NCBI GenBank assembly: GCA_947165045.1
Contig: CAMUYW010000034.1
Location: 1-33,695 of the forward strand
Origin: an uncultured Fibrobacter sp.
Lineage (GTDB): Bacteria; Fibrobacterota; Fibrobacteria; Fibrobacterales; Fibrobacteraceae
Length of the DNA stretch: 33,695 nt
Reading direction: 5' to 3'
Shown in pieces: positions 6,080 to 13,491 of the stretch. The position numbers and the translations under genes were made by a program. Position 1 is the first letter of the stretch; every line of letters begins with the position of its first letter. The notes under the pieces were generated by a model that was given only the letters and a program-made list of their open reading frames with translations, searched no databases and was not told where the DNA came from.

Positions 6080-7405
6080 ATGCAGGTTGAATGGGAAAGA
6101 TGCTTGAACTACCTCCATGGAATGCTGTCGGATACGGTATTCAAGACATATTTTGCACAGACCAAGCTTGTAAGCCAGACTCCAGGACACGCCGTTATCG
6201 CAGTGCCCCCCGGACTTGATGTCAAAGTCTATTCCGCTTACAAGGACCTGATTCGCCTCGCATGGAAGGACGTTTCTCACGACGAAGCTCCGGTGGAATT
6301 CGAGTTCCAGCCGCAAGACGTGTACCAACCGCAAGCAAGCACTTCCGAAAATTCTTTCCGCGAATTTATCAAGCCGAGCGTTCCGCTTTCTGGCAGTTTC
6401 CGTTTTGAAAATTTTGTGCCCGGCGACAAAGCACAGCTCGCATTCAACGCCGCTCTCGCCGTCGCCAGGAATCCGGATGGAACGCAATATAACCCGCTAT
6501 TTATTTACGGTTCGTCAGGCCTTGGAAAAACGCACTTGCTCCAATCTATCGGGAACTACATTCTCGAAGAAGATCCGACCAAGCGTGTCATTTACCTCAC
6601 GTCCGAAGACTTCTCGCAGCAGTACATGAAGTGCCTGCAGGAAAAGCGCATCACGGAAATGTCGGACTTCTACCGCAACGAAGTGGATATTCTCCTCATC
6701 GATGACATTCAGAACTGGACTGGCAAGTACGAAACGCAAAACGAATTTTTCTTGATTTTCAACGCACTCCATCAGGCAGGCAAGCAAATCGTGCTCACCT
6801 CCGATGCACCCGCCGCCGAAGTCAAGAACCTCTCCGACCGCCTCGTGAGCCGTTTCTCCTGGGGCTTAACCGTTGACATCCAGCCGCCTGACGTCGAAAC
6901 GCGCGAAGCCATTCTCCACAAGAAGGCCGAAGAACGCCACCTCGAAATCAGTGACGAAGTCATCCGTTATCTTGCTGAAAATATTGCAAGCAACGTGCGC
7001 TGCCTCGAAAGCGCAATCATCAAGCTCACGCTCCAGTCGAGCCTCATGAGCCACGACATCGACATGAACATTGCACAAAAAGTTGTCACTGAAATCGCCC
7101 CGACGCTCCGCCGCCGCGTAAGCCTTGACGCCGTGCTCCATGCCGTATCGCAGCATTACGAAGTCCCCGAGACCAAGCTTATCGAACCGGGCCGCGGCAC
7201 CAAGGAAATCTCCAAGGCACGCCAAGTCGCCATGTTCCTCATGCGCGAGCTCTCCCCCATCAGCTTGCAGAGCATCGGCTCCCGCTTTGGCGGCAAGGAT
7301 CACTCCACCGTCGTTCACGCCATCAAGAGCGTGAAGAAAGAAATGGAAACCGATCCTAGCTTTGCACGCCTTATCGAAAGCTTGAAGAACACCATCCACG
7401 ATTAG
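6080..7405 (+). CDS. dnaA: Chromosomal replication initiator protein DnaA
   Basis: AAA+ ATPase that binds DnaA boxes and opens the origin. Domain I (about residues 1-68) is the helicase-loader/oligomerisation domain. A short linker follows to about 105, then the AAA+ core with Walker A GSSGLGKT (144-151) and Walker B ILLIDD (204-209). The family-typical SDRLVSRFSWGL stretch is at about 252-263. Domain IV binds DNA, with ARQVAMFLMREL and GGKDHSTV (404-411), Lys replacing the more usual Arg before DHST. At 441 residues the length is normal. dnaN and recF do not follow; instead a lipoprotein phosphatase gene starts 27 nt downstream, so dnaA is not in the classical origin cluster here. Confidence 0.97.
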   Translation: MQVEWERCLNYLHGMLSDTVFKTYFAQTKLVSQTPGHAVIAVPPGLDVKVYSAYKDLIRLAWKDVSHDEAPVEFEFQPQDVYQPQASTSENSFREFIKPSVPLSGSFRFENFVPGDKAQLAFNAALAVARNPDGTQYNPLFIYGSSGLGKTHLLQSIGNYILEEDPTKRVIYLTSEDFSQQYMKCLQEKRITEMSDFYRNEVDILLIDDIQNWTGKYETQNEFFLIFNALHQAGKQIVLTSDAPAAEVKNLSDRLVSRFSWGLTVDIQPPDVETREAILHKKAEERHLEISDEVIRYLAENIASNVRCLESAIIKLTLQSSLMSHDIDMNIAQKVVTEIAPTLRRRVSLDAVLHAVSQHYEVPETKLIEPGRGTKEISKARQVAMFLMRELSPISLQSIGSRFGGKDHSTVVHAIKSVKKEMETDPSFARLIESLKNTIHD

Positions 7406-7432
7406 GATCCAGAATGTAAAAGCGAGGGTGCA

Positions 7433-8599
7433 GTGCGGCATTTTATAGCATTCGTTTTCTGCGCCCTGTTTTATATCGCTTGCAGCGAGCCTAATCCGGC
7501 GTTTGTCGCTGAATACACCGAAGCCGCAAAACAGGAATCCGGAGTCCACACCACCATTTTGGGCGATAGCACAGGTCGTCTCACATCTACCGACCTGTAT
7601 CTAGATTATCCCGCGAATTCATTCCTGACCGAATTCGAAATTGGCGATATCGTGAACGTCGCCATCGTCGGTTACGACACGCTTGAAATGCCAGTTGTAG
7701 AATCCGCCTACGATGTTCCCATTGCAGGCTTTTCGCTTTTAGCAAGAGGCGGTTATGAGCATCTGATTTTAACAATCCATTACGGCGAACTGGCGGACAT
7801 CCTCAAAATCACCGACGTAAAGACGCCTATCGAAGTTAACATCACTTTAAAAGAGAAAGGCGCTTATCTGCAAGGCATTGAAATCATGCGCAATGTACAA
7901 TACATGACAGCCTACGCAGAAAGTTATCCCAATCTTTCGATTGAAGAATTCGCAAACTTCAGAGAAGTGCGCACCACAAGCATCGGCAAAAATAAGCTCT
8001 ACCGTTCTTCAAGCCCCATCGACCTTAGCCTCGGGCGCAATCTCTATGCCGATTCCCTCGCGCAAGAAGCCGGGGTCGCCACATTCATCAACCTGACCGA
8101 CACTGAAGATTACGCCCAAACATACAAGAATTTTGAAAATTCCTATTACTCAACGCAAAACGCTATCTTTTTATCGATGCCTGTTGAATTTTTTTCCGCG
8201 CCATTCAAGGAAGGGCTTGTCAAAGGCTTCCGCTACATGACCACGCACAAAGCGCCCTATTTGGTACACTGCACCTACGGCATGGACCGCACCGGTTTCA
8301 CAATCGCCGTACTAGAAGCACTGATGGGCGCAACTCCCGAAGAAATCCAGACGGACTACGCAAAGACATTTAGCAACTACTTCACCGTTCGCGATGGCAA
8401 GCAAGTTGCATTGAATGAGCAACAGGTAAATTTTTACAAGGACGTTGTTCTGAGAAATCTGCGGGCAGTCTACCATGCCGAAGGCATCAACATCCTCGAC
8501 ACCGACAATGCGGACTGGGCTACAGCGACAGAACAATACCTGCAAAAACTCGGCATGACCGCGGAAGAAATTTCTGCGTTGAAAGAAAAGCTTAAGTAA
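7433..8599 (+). CDS. Lipoprotein with tyrosine-phosphatase (Y_phosphatase3-type) domain
   Basis: The GTG start (7433) has GAGGG upstream and opens a signal peptide with lipobox IAC, Cys17 being the predicted lipidation site, so the protein is anchored in the envelope. Residues about 35-150 form a beta-rich domain (GDIVNVAIVGYDTLEMPVV; YGELADI). It resembles the N-terminal region of some gut-bacterial tyrosine phosphatases and, more loosely, the C-terminal domain of SAM hydrolases. From about 175 the phosphatase domain follows (NKLYRSSSP) with the active-site loop HCTYGMDRTG: Cys280 nucleophile and Arg286, the CX5R signature. It may act on phosphotyrosine, phosphoinositides or other phosphoesters outside the cytoplasm; substrate unknown. 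It is probably co-transcribed with dnaA given the 27-nt spacing, an unexpected partnership. Confidence 0.8.
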   Translation: MRHFIAFVFCALFYIACSEPNPAFVAEYTEAAKQESGVHTTILGDSTGRLTSTDLYLDYPANSFLTEFEIGDIVNVAIVGYDTLEMPVVESAYDVPIAGFSLLARGGYEHLILTIHYGELADILKITDVKTPIEVNITLKEKGAYLQGIEIMRNVQYMTAYAESYPNLSIEEFANFREVRTTSIGKNKLYRSSSPIDLSLGRNLYADSLAQEAGVATFINLTDTEDYAQTYKNFENSYYSTQNAIFLSMPVEFFSAPFKEGLVKGFRYMTTHKAPYLVHCTYGMDRTGFTIAVLEALMGATPEEIQTDYAKTFSNYFTVRDGKQVALNEQQVNFYKDVVLRNLRAVYHAEGINILDTDNADWATATEQYLQKLGMTAEEISALKEKLK

Positions 8600-8605
8600 A
8601 GAAAA

Positions 8606-8623
8606 GCCCCGTAACAACGGAGC
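8606..8623 (-). terminator. Intrinsic terminator for the FISUMP lipoprotein gene
   Basis: GCCCCGT and ACGGAGC pair with one mismatch around a 4-nt loop. On the minus strand the hairpin is followed by CTTTTCTTT, a good U-tract. It lies about 40 nt past the stop of the minus-strand FISUMP gene and just after the plus-strand phosphatase stop. Confidence 0.7.
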
Positions 8624-8662
8624 ATAAAATGACGAGAGAACGGGTTCCTGGATATGAAGCTC

Positions 8663-9409
8663 TTAGTCTTTGATGCAACGAACGGAAAGGCCTAGCCTCT
8701 TTTCACCAGCTCGTTCCAAAAGTAGCGTTCCACCTGGATAAAAAATTAACATTGTTGCCGCCCACCCATTGCTTTCCGTAGAAGTCCAAAAATAAGCTTG
8801 TTTACCGATATGGCCATGACGACCATAAAAACTTCGAAGGCCCGCAGGCAACGCAGAGAATCCTGTTGAATTCGTCACCTCCTTTTCATTCCATTCTCCT
8901 TTGACCATCAGCGGAAAGCCTGCATCCCTCCAATCAGGAACGCCAACATTTGAACGACCATAAGGCGCAACTCTTTTGAGAAGAACCGTGAACTCATCTT
9001 CGCTTGGGAGATGCCAGCCCTCTGGACAAATTCCGCGAATGCGCCCAGAACTTTCGCAATAATGCCGATAGCCACAGCTCTTTCCATCCGTGGAATACTC
9101 CCCGATAGAATCCATTGCACTAGACCACATATAAAGCCGGCCATATTTCGTGCAGTTCGAATCCTTTCCAGCATAGCAAGAAGTCCGCGGATAGAGTGGC
9201 GACAATGGACTTAATCGACTAGAATCAGAAGCTGGCATGAAATTCAAATTCTCAGCCATCCAAGTCTGCTCGCCAATGACAACGGTCTTGTACACATGTC
9301 CATCGCGAGAATCCACCAATTCGCCATATTCGACATCGCTTGAACAACCGCTTACAACAAGCAGCGATGATATAAACACAAACAAAAAAATCAATCGTCT
9401 CTTTAGCAT
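8663..9409 (-). CDS. FISUMP-domain lipoprotein (Fibrobacter succinogenes major paralogous domain)
   Basis: The ATG at 9407-9409 gives 248 residues starting MLKRRLIFLFVFISSLLVV followed by SGCSS, a clear lipoprotein signal peptide. A longer frame from GTG 9475 would place a hydrophobic extension before the signal and was rejected. The mature part carries the hallmarks of the FISUMP domain (TIGR02145): DGHVYKTVVIGEQTWMAENL, then GRLYMWSSAM, CPEGWHLPSEDEF, TGFSALPAGLR, FWTSTE and a C-terminal LSVRCIKD. Paired cysteines (CYAGKDSNC, CGYRHYC) suggest disulphides. FISUMP proteins are very numerous in Fibrobacter and are thought to be surface or secreted proteins; biochemical function is not established. 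No Shine-Dalgarno is visible. Single gene, with hairpin terminators on both sides. Confidence 0.92.
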   Translation of the reverse strand: MLKRRLIFLFVFISSLLVVSGCSSDVEYGELVDSRDGHVYKTVVIGEQTWMAENLNFMPASDSSRLSPLSPLYPRTSCYAGKDSNCTKYGRLYMWSSAMDSIGEYSTDGKSCGYRHYCESSGRIRGICPEGWHLPSEDEFTVLLKRVAPYGRSNVGVPDWRDAGFPLMVKGEWNEKEVTNSTGFSALPAGLRSFYGRHGHIGKQAYFWTSTESNGWAATMLIFYPGGTLLLERAGEKRLGLSVRCIKD

Positions 9410-9467
9410 TTTCAAATAAGATACAAATAAATACCAGTTCAAATACAACACAAATTCATAAAACAAA

Positions 9468-9497
9468 AAGTCCACCGTATTTGTTTACGGCAGACTT
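9468..9497. terminator. Bidirectional intrinsic terminator downstream of ddh
   Basis: Outer arms AAGTC/GACTT and inner arms CCGTA/TACGG are separated by a CA/CA internal loop and a 6-nt apex loop. On the minus strand it is followed by a T-rich TTTTTGTTTT, on the plus strand by TTTTTT. It stands between ddh and the FISUMP gene, both minus, and probably ends ddh transcription. Confidence 0.7.
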
Positions 9498-9527
9498 TTT
9501 TACAAATGTGAGCAATGCTCCCACGAT

Positions 9528-9552
9528 GTCATTCCCGATTTAGTCGGGAATC
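9528..9552. repeat. GTCAT-hairpin-GAATC repeat unit
   Basis: The unit starts GTCATTCCCGA and ends TCGGGAATC, with a 7-bp stem (TTCCCGA/TCGGGAA) and 5-nt loop. It is followed to 9598 by a tract with repeated words GTGAGTCG, GAGCC and GTAGGCGACT that leads into the end of ddh. Confidence 0.65.
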
Positions 9553-9598
9553 TCCCGTGAGTCGCAGGGACTCATTACAAGCTGTGAGCCGTAGGCGA

Positions 9599-10582
9599 CT
9601 ACAAGCAATGAGCTCTAAGGTCGTCGTCGCTCAGAGTGCTGAGGTATGCAGGCGGCACATCGAGAACGGTCTTGCAACCAACCTGGCCGTTAGCCTTCAT
9701 ACGGAGAGCAGCGCGGGCATAAGCCACGAGAACGCTCGTCGTAAATTCCGGATTGGAATCGAGCTTGAGGCTGTATTCGATCACGTGAGTGTGTTCCTTG
9801 TTCATGCCAGTCTTGCCGGTACGAATCACGAAACCACCGTGAGCGAGGCCGCTGTGGTTCTTGTTGAATTCTTCTTCGCTGATGAAGTTGACGGTCGTGT
9901 CGTATTCATCGAAGTAGTTCGGCATCGTCTTGATGGCGTTTTCGATGTATGCCTTGTCAGCACCTTCTTCTGCAACAACGTAAACGAGACGAGTGTGCTT
10001 CTGACGGGTGGTGAGTTCCGGCATGGAACCGCTACGGACAGCTTCGAGAGCTGCTTCGACCGGGCAGGTGTACTGCTTGGCATTCTTCACGCCCTTGATG
10101 CGGCGGACTGCGTCACTGTGGCCCTGGGAAACGCCCTTGCCCCAGAACGTGTAGTCCTTGCCTTCCGGAAGGATGGACTGAGCGTACACGCGGTTCAAGC
10201 TGAACATACCCGGGTCCCAACCGACAGAGATCATAGCAATCTTGTTTGCGCCCTTGGCAGCAGCGTCAACAGCAGCGAAGTGCTGCGGAATCTTGGCGTG
10301 CGTGTCGAAGGAGTCGATCACGTTGAACATGGAAGCATACTTCGGGGTAAGCACCGGCAGGTCCGTAGCAGAGCCACCGCAAATGATGAGCACGTCAACC
10401 TTGTCCTTCCAGGCTTCCATTTCGGAGACGTTCAACACCGGAACGCCAGCAGTCTGGATCTTCACCGTCGACGGATCGCGACGAGTGAAAACAGCGACGA
10501 GTTCCATATCCGGAGCCTGCTTCACGGCGCATTCTACACCGCGACCGAGGTTACCATAACCGAGAATAGCAATCTTTGCCAT
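9599..10582 (-). CDS. ddh: meso-diaminopimelate D-dehydrogenase
   Basis: NADPH-dependent enzyme converting tetrahydrodipicolinate plus ammonia into meso-diaminopimelate in one step, feeding lysine and peptidoglycan synthesis. The 327-residue length is typical. The N-terminal Rossmann fold has ILGYGNLGRGVE (about 5-16). Further family features are VFTRRDP, IDSFDTHAKIPQHF, SVGWDPGMFSLNR, FWGKGVSQGHSDAVRRI, and HVIEYSLKLDSNPEFT near the C-terminus. It presumably supplies meso-DAP for the cell wall, which fits a Gram-negative wall and the Mur ligase in this window. It is a single gene, preceded by the DUF1015 gene's terminator and followed by its own. The ATG at 10580-10582 starts the Rossmann fold directly (MAKIAILGYGN). 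Confidence 0.95.
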   Translation of the reverse strand: MAKIAILGYGNLGRGVECAVKQAPDMELVAVFTRRDPSTVKIQTAGVPVLNVSEMEAWKDKVDVLIICGGSATDLPVLTPKYASMFNVIDSFDTHAKIPQHFAAVDAAAKGANKIAMISVGWDPGMFSLNRVYAQSILPEGKDYTFWGKGVSQGHSDAVRRIKGVKNAKQYTCPVEAALEAVRSGSMPELTTRQKHTRLVYVVAEEGADKAYIENAIKTMPNYFDEYDTTVNFISEEEFNKNHSGLAHGGFVIRTGKTGMNKEHTHVIEYSLKLDSNPEFTTSVLVAYARAALRMKANGQVGCKTVLDVPPAYLSTLSDDDLRAHCL

Positions 10583-10627
10583 AACAATGTCCTTGTTAAA
10601 AATTTTTGCGGATTAATTATAGAAAAA

Positions 10628-10651
10628 ACGCACCCGTTTGAACGAGTGCGT
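10628..10651 (-). terminator. Intrinsic terminator after the DUF2062-DUF1015 gene
   Basis: ACGCAC-C-CGTT and AACG-A-GTGCGT form a stem of ten pairs with one internal mismatch and a 2-nt apex (a tighter loop needs one pair opened). On the minus strand it is followed by six T residues. It lies about 45 nt past the stop at 10695. Confidence 0.85.
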
Positions 10652-10694
10652 CTTTTGCACTTTCACTTATGCACCGCAAAATCGCGGCAACATA

Positions 10695-12524
10695 TTAGTC
10701 AAGCGTGTGGACCAAGAGACCGTCGCGGAGCTTCGGTTCAAACCAAGTGCTCTTCGGCGGCATGATTTCGCCAGCATCGGCAATGCTCATGAGCTGGTCG
10801 AGAGTCGTCGGATACATAGCAAATGCGCAAGCGCATTCACCGCTATCGACGCGCTTTACAAGTTCGCCCAAACCACGGATGCCACCGACAAAGTCAATAC
10901 GCTTGGAGGTACGCGGATCGTCAATATCGAAGAGCGGCTTCAAGACGAGCTTCTGGAGGAGAGCCACATCGAGGCTATCGACCGGGCCCAAGTTCTTGAG
11001 GAACTTGTCCTTGAACGTGCAAGCATACCACTTGCCGCCCATGTAGAAGTTCACCTGGTTCTGCTTAGCCGGGCTCTGCATCTTGTCGAGTTCAGCAATG
11101 TCGAACACTTGCTTCAATTCTTCCATGAGCTGTTCCGGAGTACGGCCGTTCAAATCCTTGAGCACGCGGTTGTAATCAAGAATCTTGAGCTGAGTGCTCG
11201 GGAAGAGGATAGCGAGATAACGGTTGTATTCTTCGTTGCCCGTGTTCTTCGGGTTCTGTTCAGCGCGGTAGCTGGCAGCGCGAGCACCAGCGGCACTGCG
11301 ATGGTGACCGTCAGCAATGTAGCTTACCGGCACAGATTCAAAAGACTTGCGGATAGCTTCGATTTCAGCATCGTCATCGATGACCCAAACCGTGTGGCCA
11401 AAGCCGTCGCCCTTGCTCACGAAGTCGTAAACAGGCTTGCGCTTGGTCACAGCACCAAACACATCAAACTGGCCCTGGTCGCGGTAAGTGAGGAACACCG
11501 GACCCGTGTTAGCATTCGTAGCAAGCACATGGCGCAAACGGTCTTCTTCCTTGTCAGCGCGAGTGAGTTCGTGCTTCTTGATGGTGCCGTTGAAATAGTC
11601 AGCAGCCGGAACGCAGCAAACAAGACCATACTGTTCGCGACCGTTCATGGTCTGGCGATAAACATAAAGGCAGGGCTTCTGGTCGAAGGCGATAACACCG
11701 TCTTCAATCATCTTGTCGAGGTTCTCTCGAGCATGAGCATAAACCTTCGGATCGTAAGCATCAACAGAATCCGGGAGTTCAAGTTCGGCACGAGTCACGC
11801 GCAAATAAGAGTGCGGCAAGCCCTCAGCCATAGCCTTAGCTTCGGCGCGATTCATCACGTCGTAAGGGAGCGCAGAGATTGTCTCAGCTTCAGCCGGATT
11901 GACCGGGCGCAAAGCCTTGAACGGATAGATGTGCATCATAGGTTTCTTTCCTTTGTGTGCTTCTTTGATTAAAACTTCATCTTCGGCAATCAAGTTATGG
12001 ATATAACCAGTCTTTGCCTCAATCCATTTTTTCTTTCTGTAACTTACAACGAAATAAGCTAGAAAAAAGAAGATGGCTCCGCCGATCGCAGCGACAATAG
12101 TAATGCCAATCATGAACGCTAACAGGTGGTCTGCGGCGTCATTCCACAAATGACCGATAACGGTTGTGAAATTTTTGAACGAAAGCCCCTGGAATTCTTC
12201 AAGAAAATCAAACTTAATCGCCTCGGGATGGACAATCTTACACCCGAGCATATAACCCGACGGGTAGAAAAAACCAAACTGGGTCAGCGGGTTAGCGACA
12301 AACGACGAAACAATACCCGGTACTTTCGGAAGTCTAAAGAGCGCGCAGAAAGCAACCGTCAAAATAATCGCAACACCAATAGTGGGCCAAATGCCAATAA
12401 ACACCCCTGCTGCAACCGACCACGCTACACGCATCGCATCTTGGCGACGCGGAAACATTCTGTTATAGTAGATGCGGCTCAATCGTTTGTACTTGGATTC
12501 TGTCGTCCTCTTTCTTTTTACCAT
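10695..12524 (-). CDS. DUF2062-DUF1015 fusion protein
   Basis: A 609-residue protein with two parts. Residues about 1-190 match DUF2062: a basic start (MVKRKRTTESKYKRL), then AWSVAAGVFIGIWPTIG, an ANPLTQFGFFYPSGY motif, and membrane segments at about 33-62 and 133-160. From residue 196 a full-length DUF1015 protein begins (MMHIYPFKALRPV, LPYDVMNRAEA), with the conserved ADGHHRSAAGARA and a C-terminal CAFAMYPTT. Neither family has a firmly assigned function that I can state. DUF1015 proteins are normally separate and about 410-420 residues long. An internal ATG pair at 11934-11939 with AAGGAAAG upstream could initiate a 414-residue DUF1015 protein on its own. The ORF may therefore make both products, or tether DUF1015 to the inner membrane. 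Confidence 0.85.
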   Translation of the reverse strand: MVKRKRTTESKYKRLSRIYYNRMFPRRQDAMRVAWSVAAGVFIGIWPTIGVAIILTVAFCALFRLPKVPGIVSSFVANPLTQFGFFYPSGYMLGCKIVHPEAIKFDFLEEFQGLSFKNFTTVIGHLWNDAADHLLAFMIGITIVAAIGGAIFFFLAYFVVSYRKKKWIEAKTGYIHNLIAEDEVLIKEAHKGKKPMMHIYPFKALRPVNPAEAETISALPYDVMNRAEAKAMAEGLPHSYLRVTRAELELPDSVDAYDPKVYAHARENLDKMIEDGVIAFDQKPCLYVYRQTMNGREQYGLVCCVPAADYFNGTIKKHELTRADKEEDRLRHVLATNANTGPVFLTYRDQGQFDVFGAVTKRKPVYDFVSKGDGFGHTVWVIDDDAEIEAIRKSFESVPVSYIADGHHRSAAGARAASYRAEQNPKNTGNEEYNRYLAILFPSTQLKILDYNRVLKDLNGRTPEQLMEELKQVFDIAELDKMQSPAKQNQVNFYMGGKWYACTFKDKFLKNLGPVDSLDVALLQKLVLKPLFDIDDPRTSKRIDFVGGIRGLGELVKRVDSGECACAFAMYPTTLDQLMSIADAGEIMPPKSTWFEPKLRDGLLVHTLD

Positions 12525-12595
12525 ATCACCTCTTAAATAACCGAGCCAAAGATAGTAAATTACAAAATTAAACCAAAGTGATAAAAGTTACAAGT

Positions 12596-12906
12596 CACGA
12601 GTTCTAAGGCGGATTCACCGCAGTAGGCAGTTGGCTGTAGGCAGAGCTTAGTTGGCAGTAGGCAGTGTCATCCTCGCATAGCGAGGATCCATAATGTTCT
12701 TAATACAAGACTTATGGATGGGGCTACGCCCCAACCTTAGCGGCTCGGTTATAGCCATGCAGTCATCCTCCCTTTGGGAGGAACCATACGTTTCTCAATC
12801 ACAGTGTATGGATTCTCCTTGCGGAGAATGACAAGCTGCAACACTCGCCTTGTAAGGTTGTCTCCTTCGGAGGATGACGTCTAAGTTCTAAGCTCTAAGT
12901 TCTAAC
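12596..12906. repeat. Repeat-only intergenic region: period-7 tracts flanking a composite palindromic element
   Basis: The 413-nt gap before the Gre gene holds no gene. 12596-12667 is a drifting tract of GTAGGCAG/TTGGCAG words. Then come hairpin units 12667-12690 (GTCATCCTCGC...GCGAGGATCC), 12762-12785 (GTCATCCTCCC...GGGAGGAACC), 12811-12832 (GATTCTCC...GGAGAATGAC) and 12857-12878 (GTTGTCTCC...GGAGGATGAC). The module GGGGCTACGCCCC + AACCTTAGCGGCT sits between the first two. 12879-12906 is a cleaner tandem of TCTAAGT/TCTAAGC words. 12525-12595 is AT-rich with nothing recognised. Confidence 0.75.
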
Positions 12907-12937
12907 ACCTTACCATTAAATTTTTAAATTATGGTCT

Positions 12938-13408
12938 ATGAAACACTTGATTTCGAAAGAAGGCTTTGAAAAATTCAAGGCAGAATGGGAACAACTCAAA
13001 TACGTTGAACGACCTGCAATGATTAACCAGGTCCAAGCCGCCGCTGCTGAAGGTGACCGCAGCGAGAACGCCGCCTACACGTATGGGCGCATGCGAGTTC
13101 GCGAAATTGACCGCCGTTTGCGCGAACTCGACCGCATTTTAGACGGAGCTCAGATTGTCGAAAATGCAGCAACGAAGGACGGTTCAATCCGCTTTGGAGC
13201 AACCGTAAAGATGCTCGACAAGAAGACCAAGCGCGAAAAGGTCTACAGCATCGTCGGCGACAAGGAAATCGACCCGCTCCAGGGCCGCATCAGCATGAAG
13301 TCTCCCATTGGCGAAGCGCTACAAGGCAAAAAAGCCGGCGACACCGTCGAAGTTCAAGCCCCCCGCGGAAAAATAACGTACGAGATTCTGGAAGTAACGT
13401 ATGGATAA
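12938..13408 (+). CDS. greB: GreB-type transcript cleavage factor
   Basis: Binds the RNA polymerase secondary channel and stimulates cleavage of backtracked RNA. The 156 residues fit the family. An N-terminal coiled coil (about 1-75) contains the tip motif EGDRSENAAYTYGR with the acidic residues that act at the active site, followed by REIDRRLRELDRIL, more like GreB (REIDRRVRYL) than GreA. The C-terminal FKBP-like domain runs from about 80 to 155 (GRISMKSPIGEALQGKKAGDTVEV). GreA and GreB are hard to separate by eye, so the gene symbol is tentative. The start has no clear ribosome-binding site; upstream is repeat and AT-rich DNA. tatD follows 83 nt downstream across a short repeat tract. Confidence 0.88.
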   Translation: MKHLISKEGFEKFKAEWEQLKYVERPAMINQVQAAAAEGDRSENAAYTYGRMRVREIDRRLRELDRILDGAQIVENAATKDGSIRFGATVKMLDKKTKREKVYSIVGDKEIDPLQGRISMKSPIGEALQGKKAGDTVEVQAPRGKITYEILEVTYG

Positions 13409-13478
13409 TGTGAAATGTGAGATGTGTAATGAATAATTTCACTCTTCACATTCCACACTTCATATTTCACATCGCACC
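13409..13478. repeat. Degenerate inverted tract of GTGAAATGTG/CACATTTCAC words
   Basis: The first half is GTGAAATGTGAGATGTG; the second half holds the opposite words (CACATTCCACACTT, CATATTTCAC). The tract is both a degenerate period-7 repeat and a loose inverted repeat. It fills the greB-tatD gap and stops 13 nt before the tatD start. Confidence 0.55.
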
Positions 13479-13491
13479 GAAGGTGCATACC

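Noticed and set aside
9409..9475. Upstream GTG start for the FISUMP lipoprotein
   Set aside because: It would place a 22-residue hydrophobic extension before a normal lipoprotein signal peptide and has no ribosome site; it also overlaps the terminator of ddh.
9515..10765. Plus-strand open frame opposite ddh
   Set aside because: Antisense to a firmly recognised gene; translated sequence begins within a repeat and shows no domain.
10638..11972. Plus-strand open frame of 444 codons opposite the DUF1015 region
   Set aside because: Antisense shadow; the minus-strand product has conserved motifs over the whole stretch.
12596..12906. Possible CRISPR array, because of clustered repeats
   Set aside because: Units are unequal, mostly palindromic and degenerate, without fixed spacers and without cas genes in the window.
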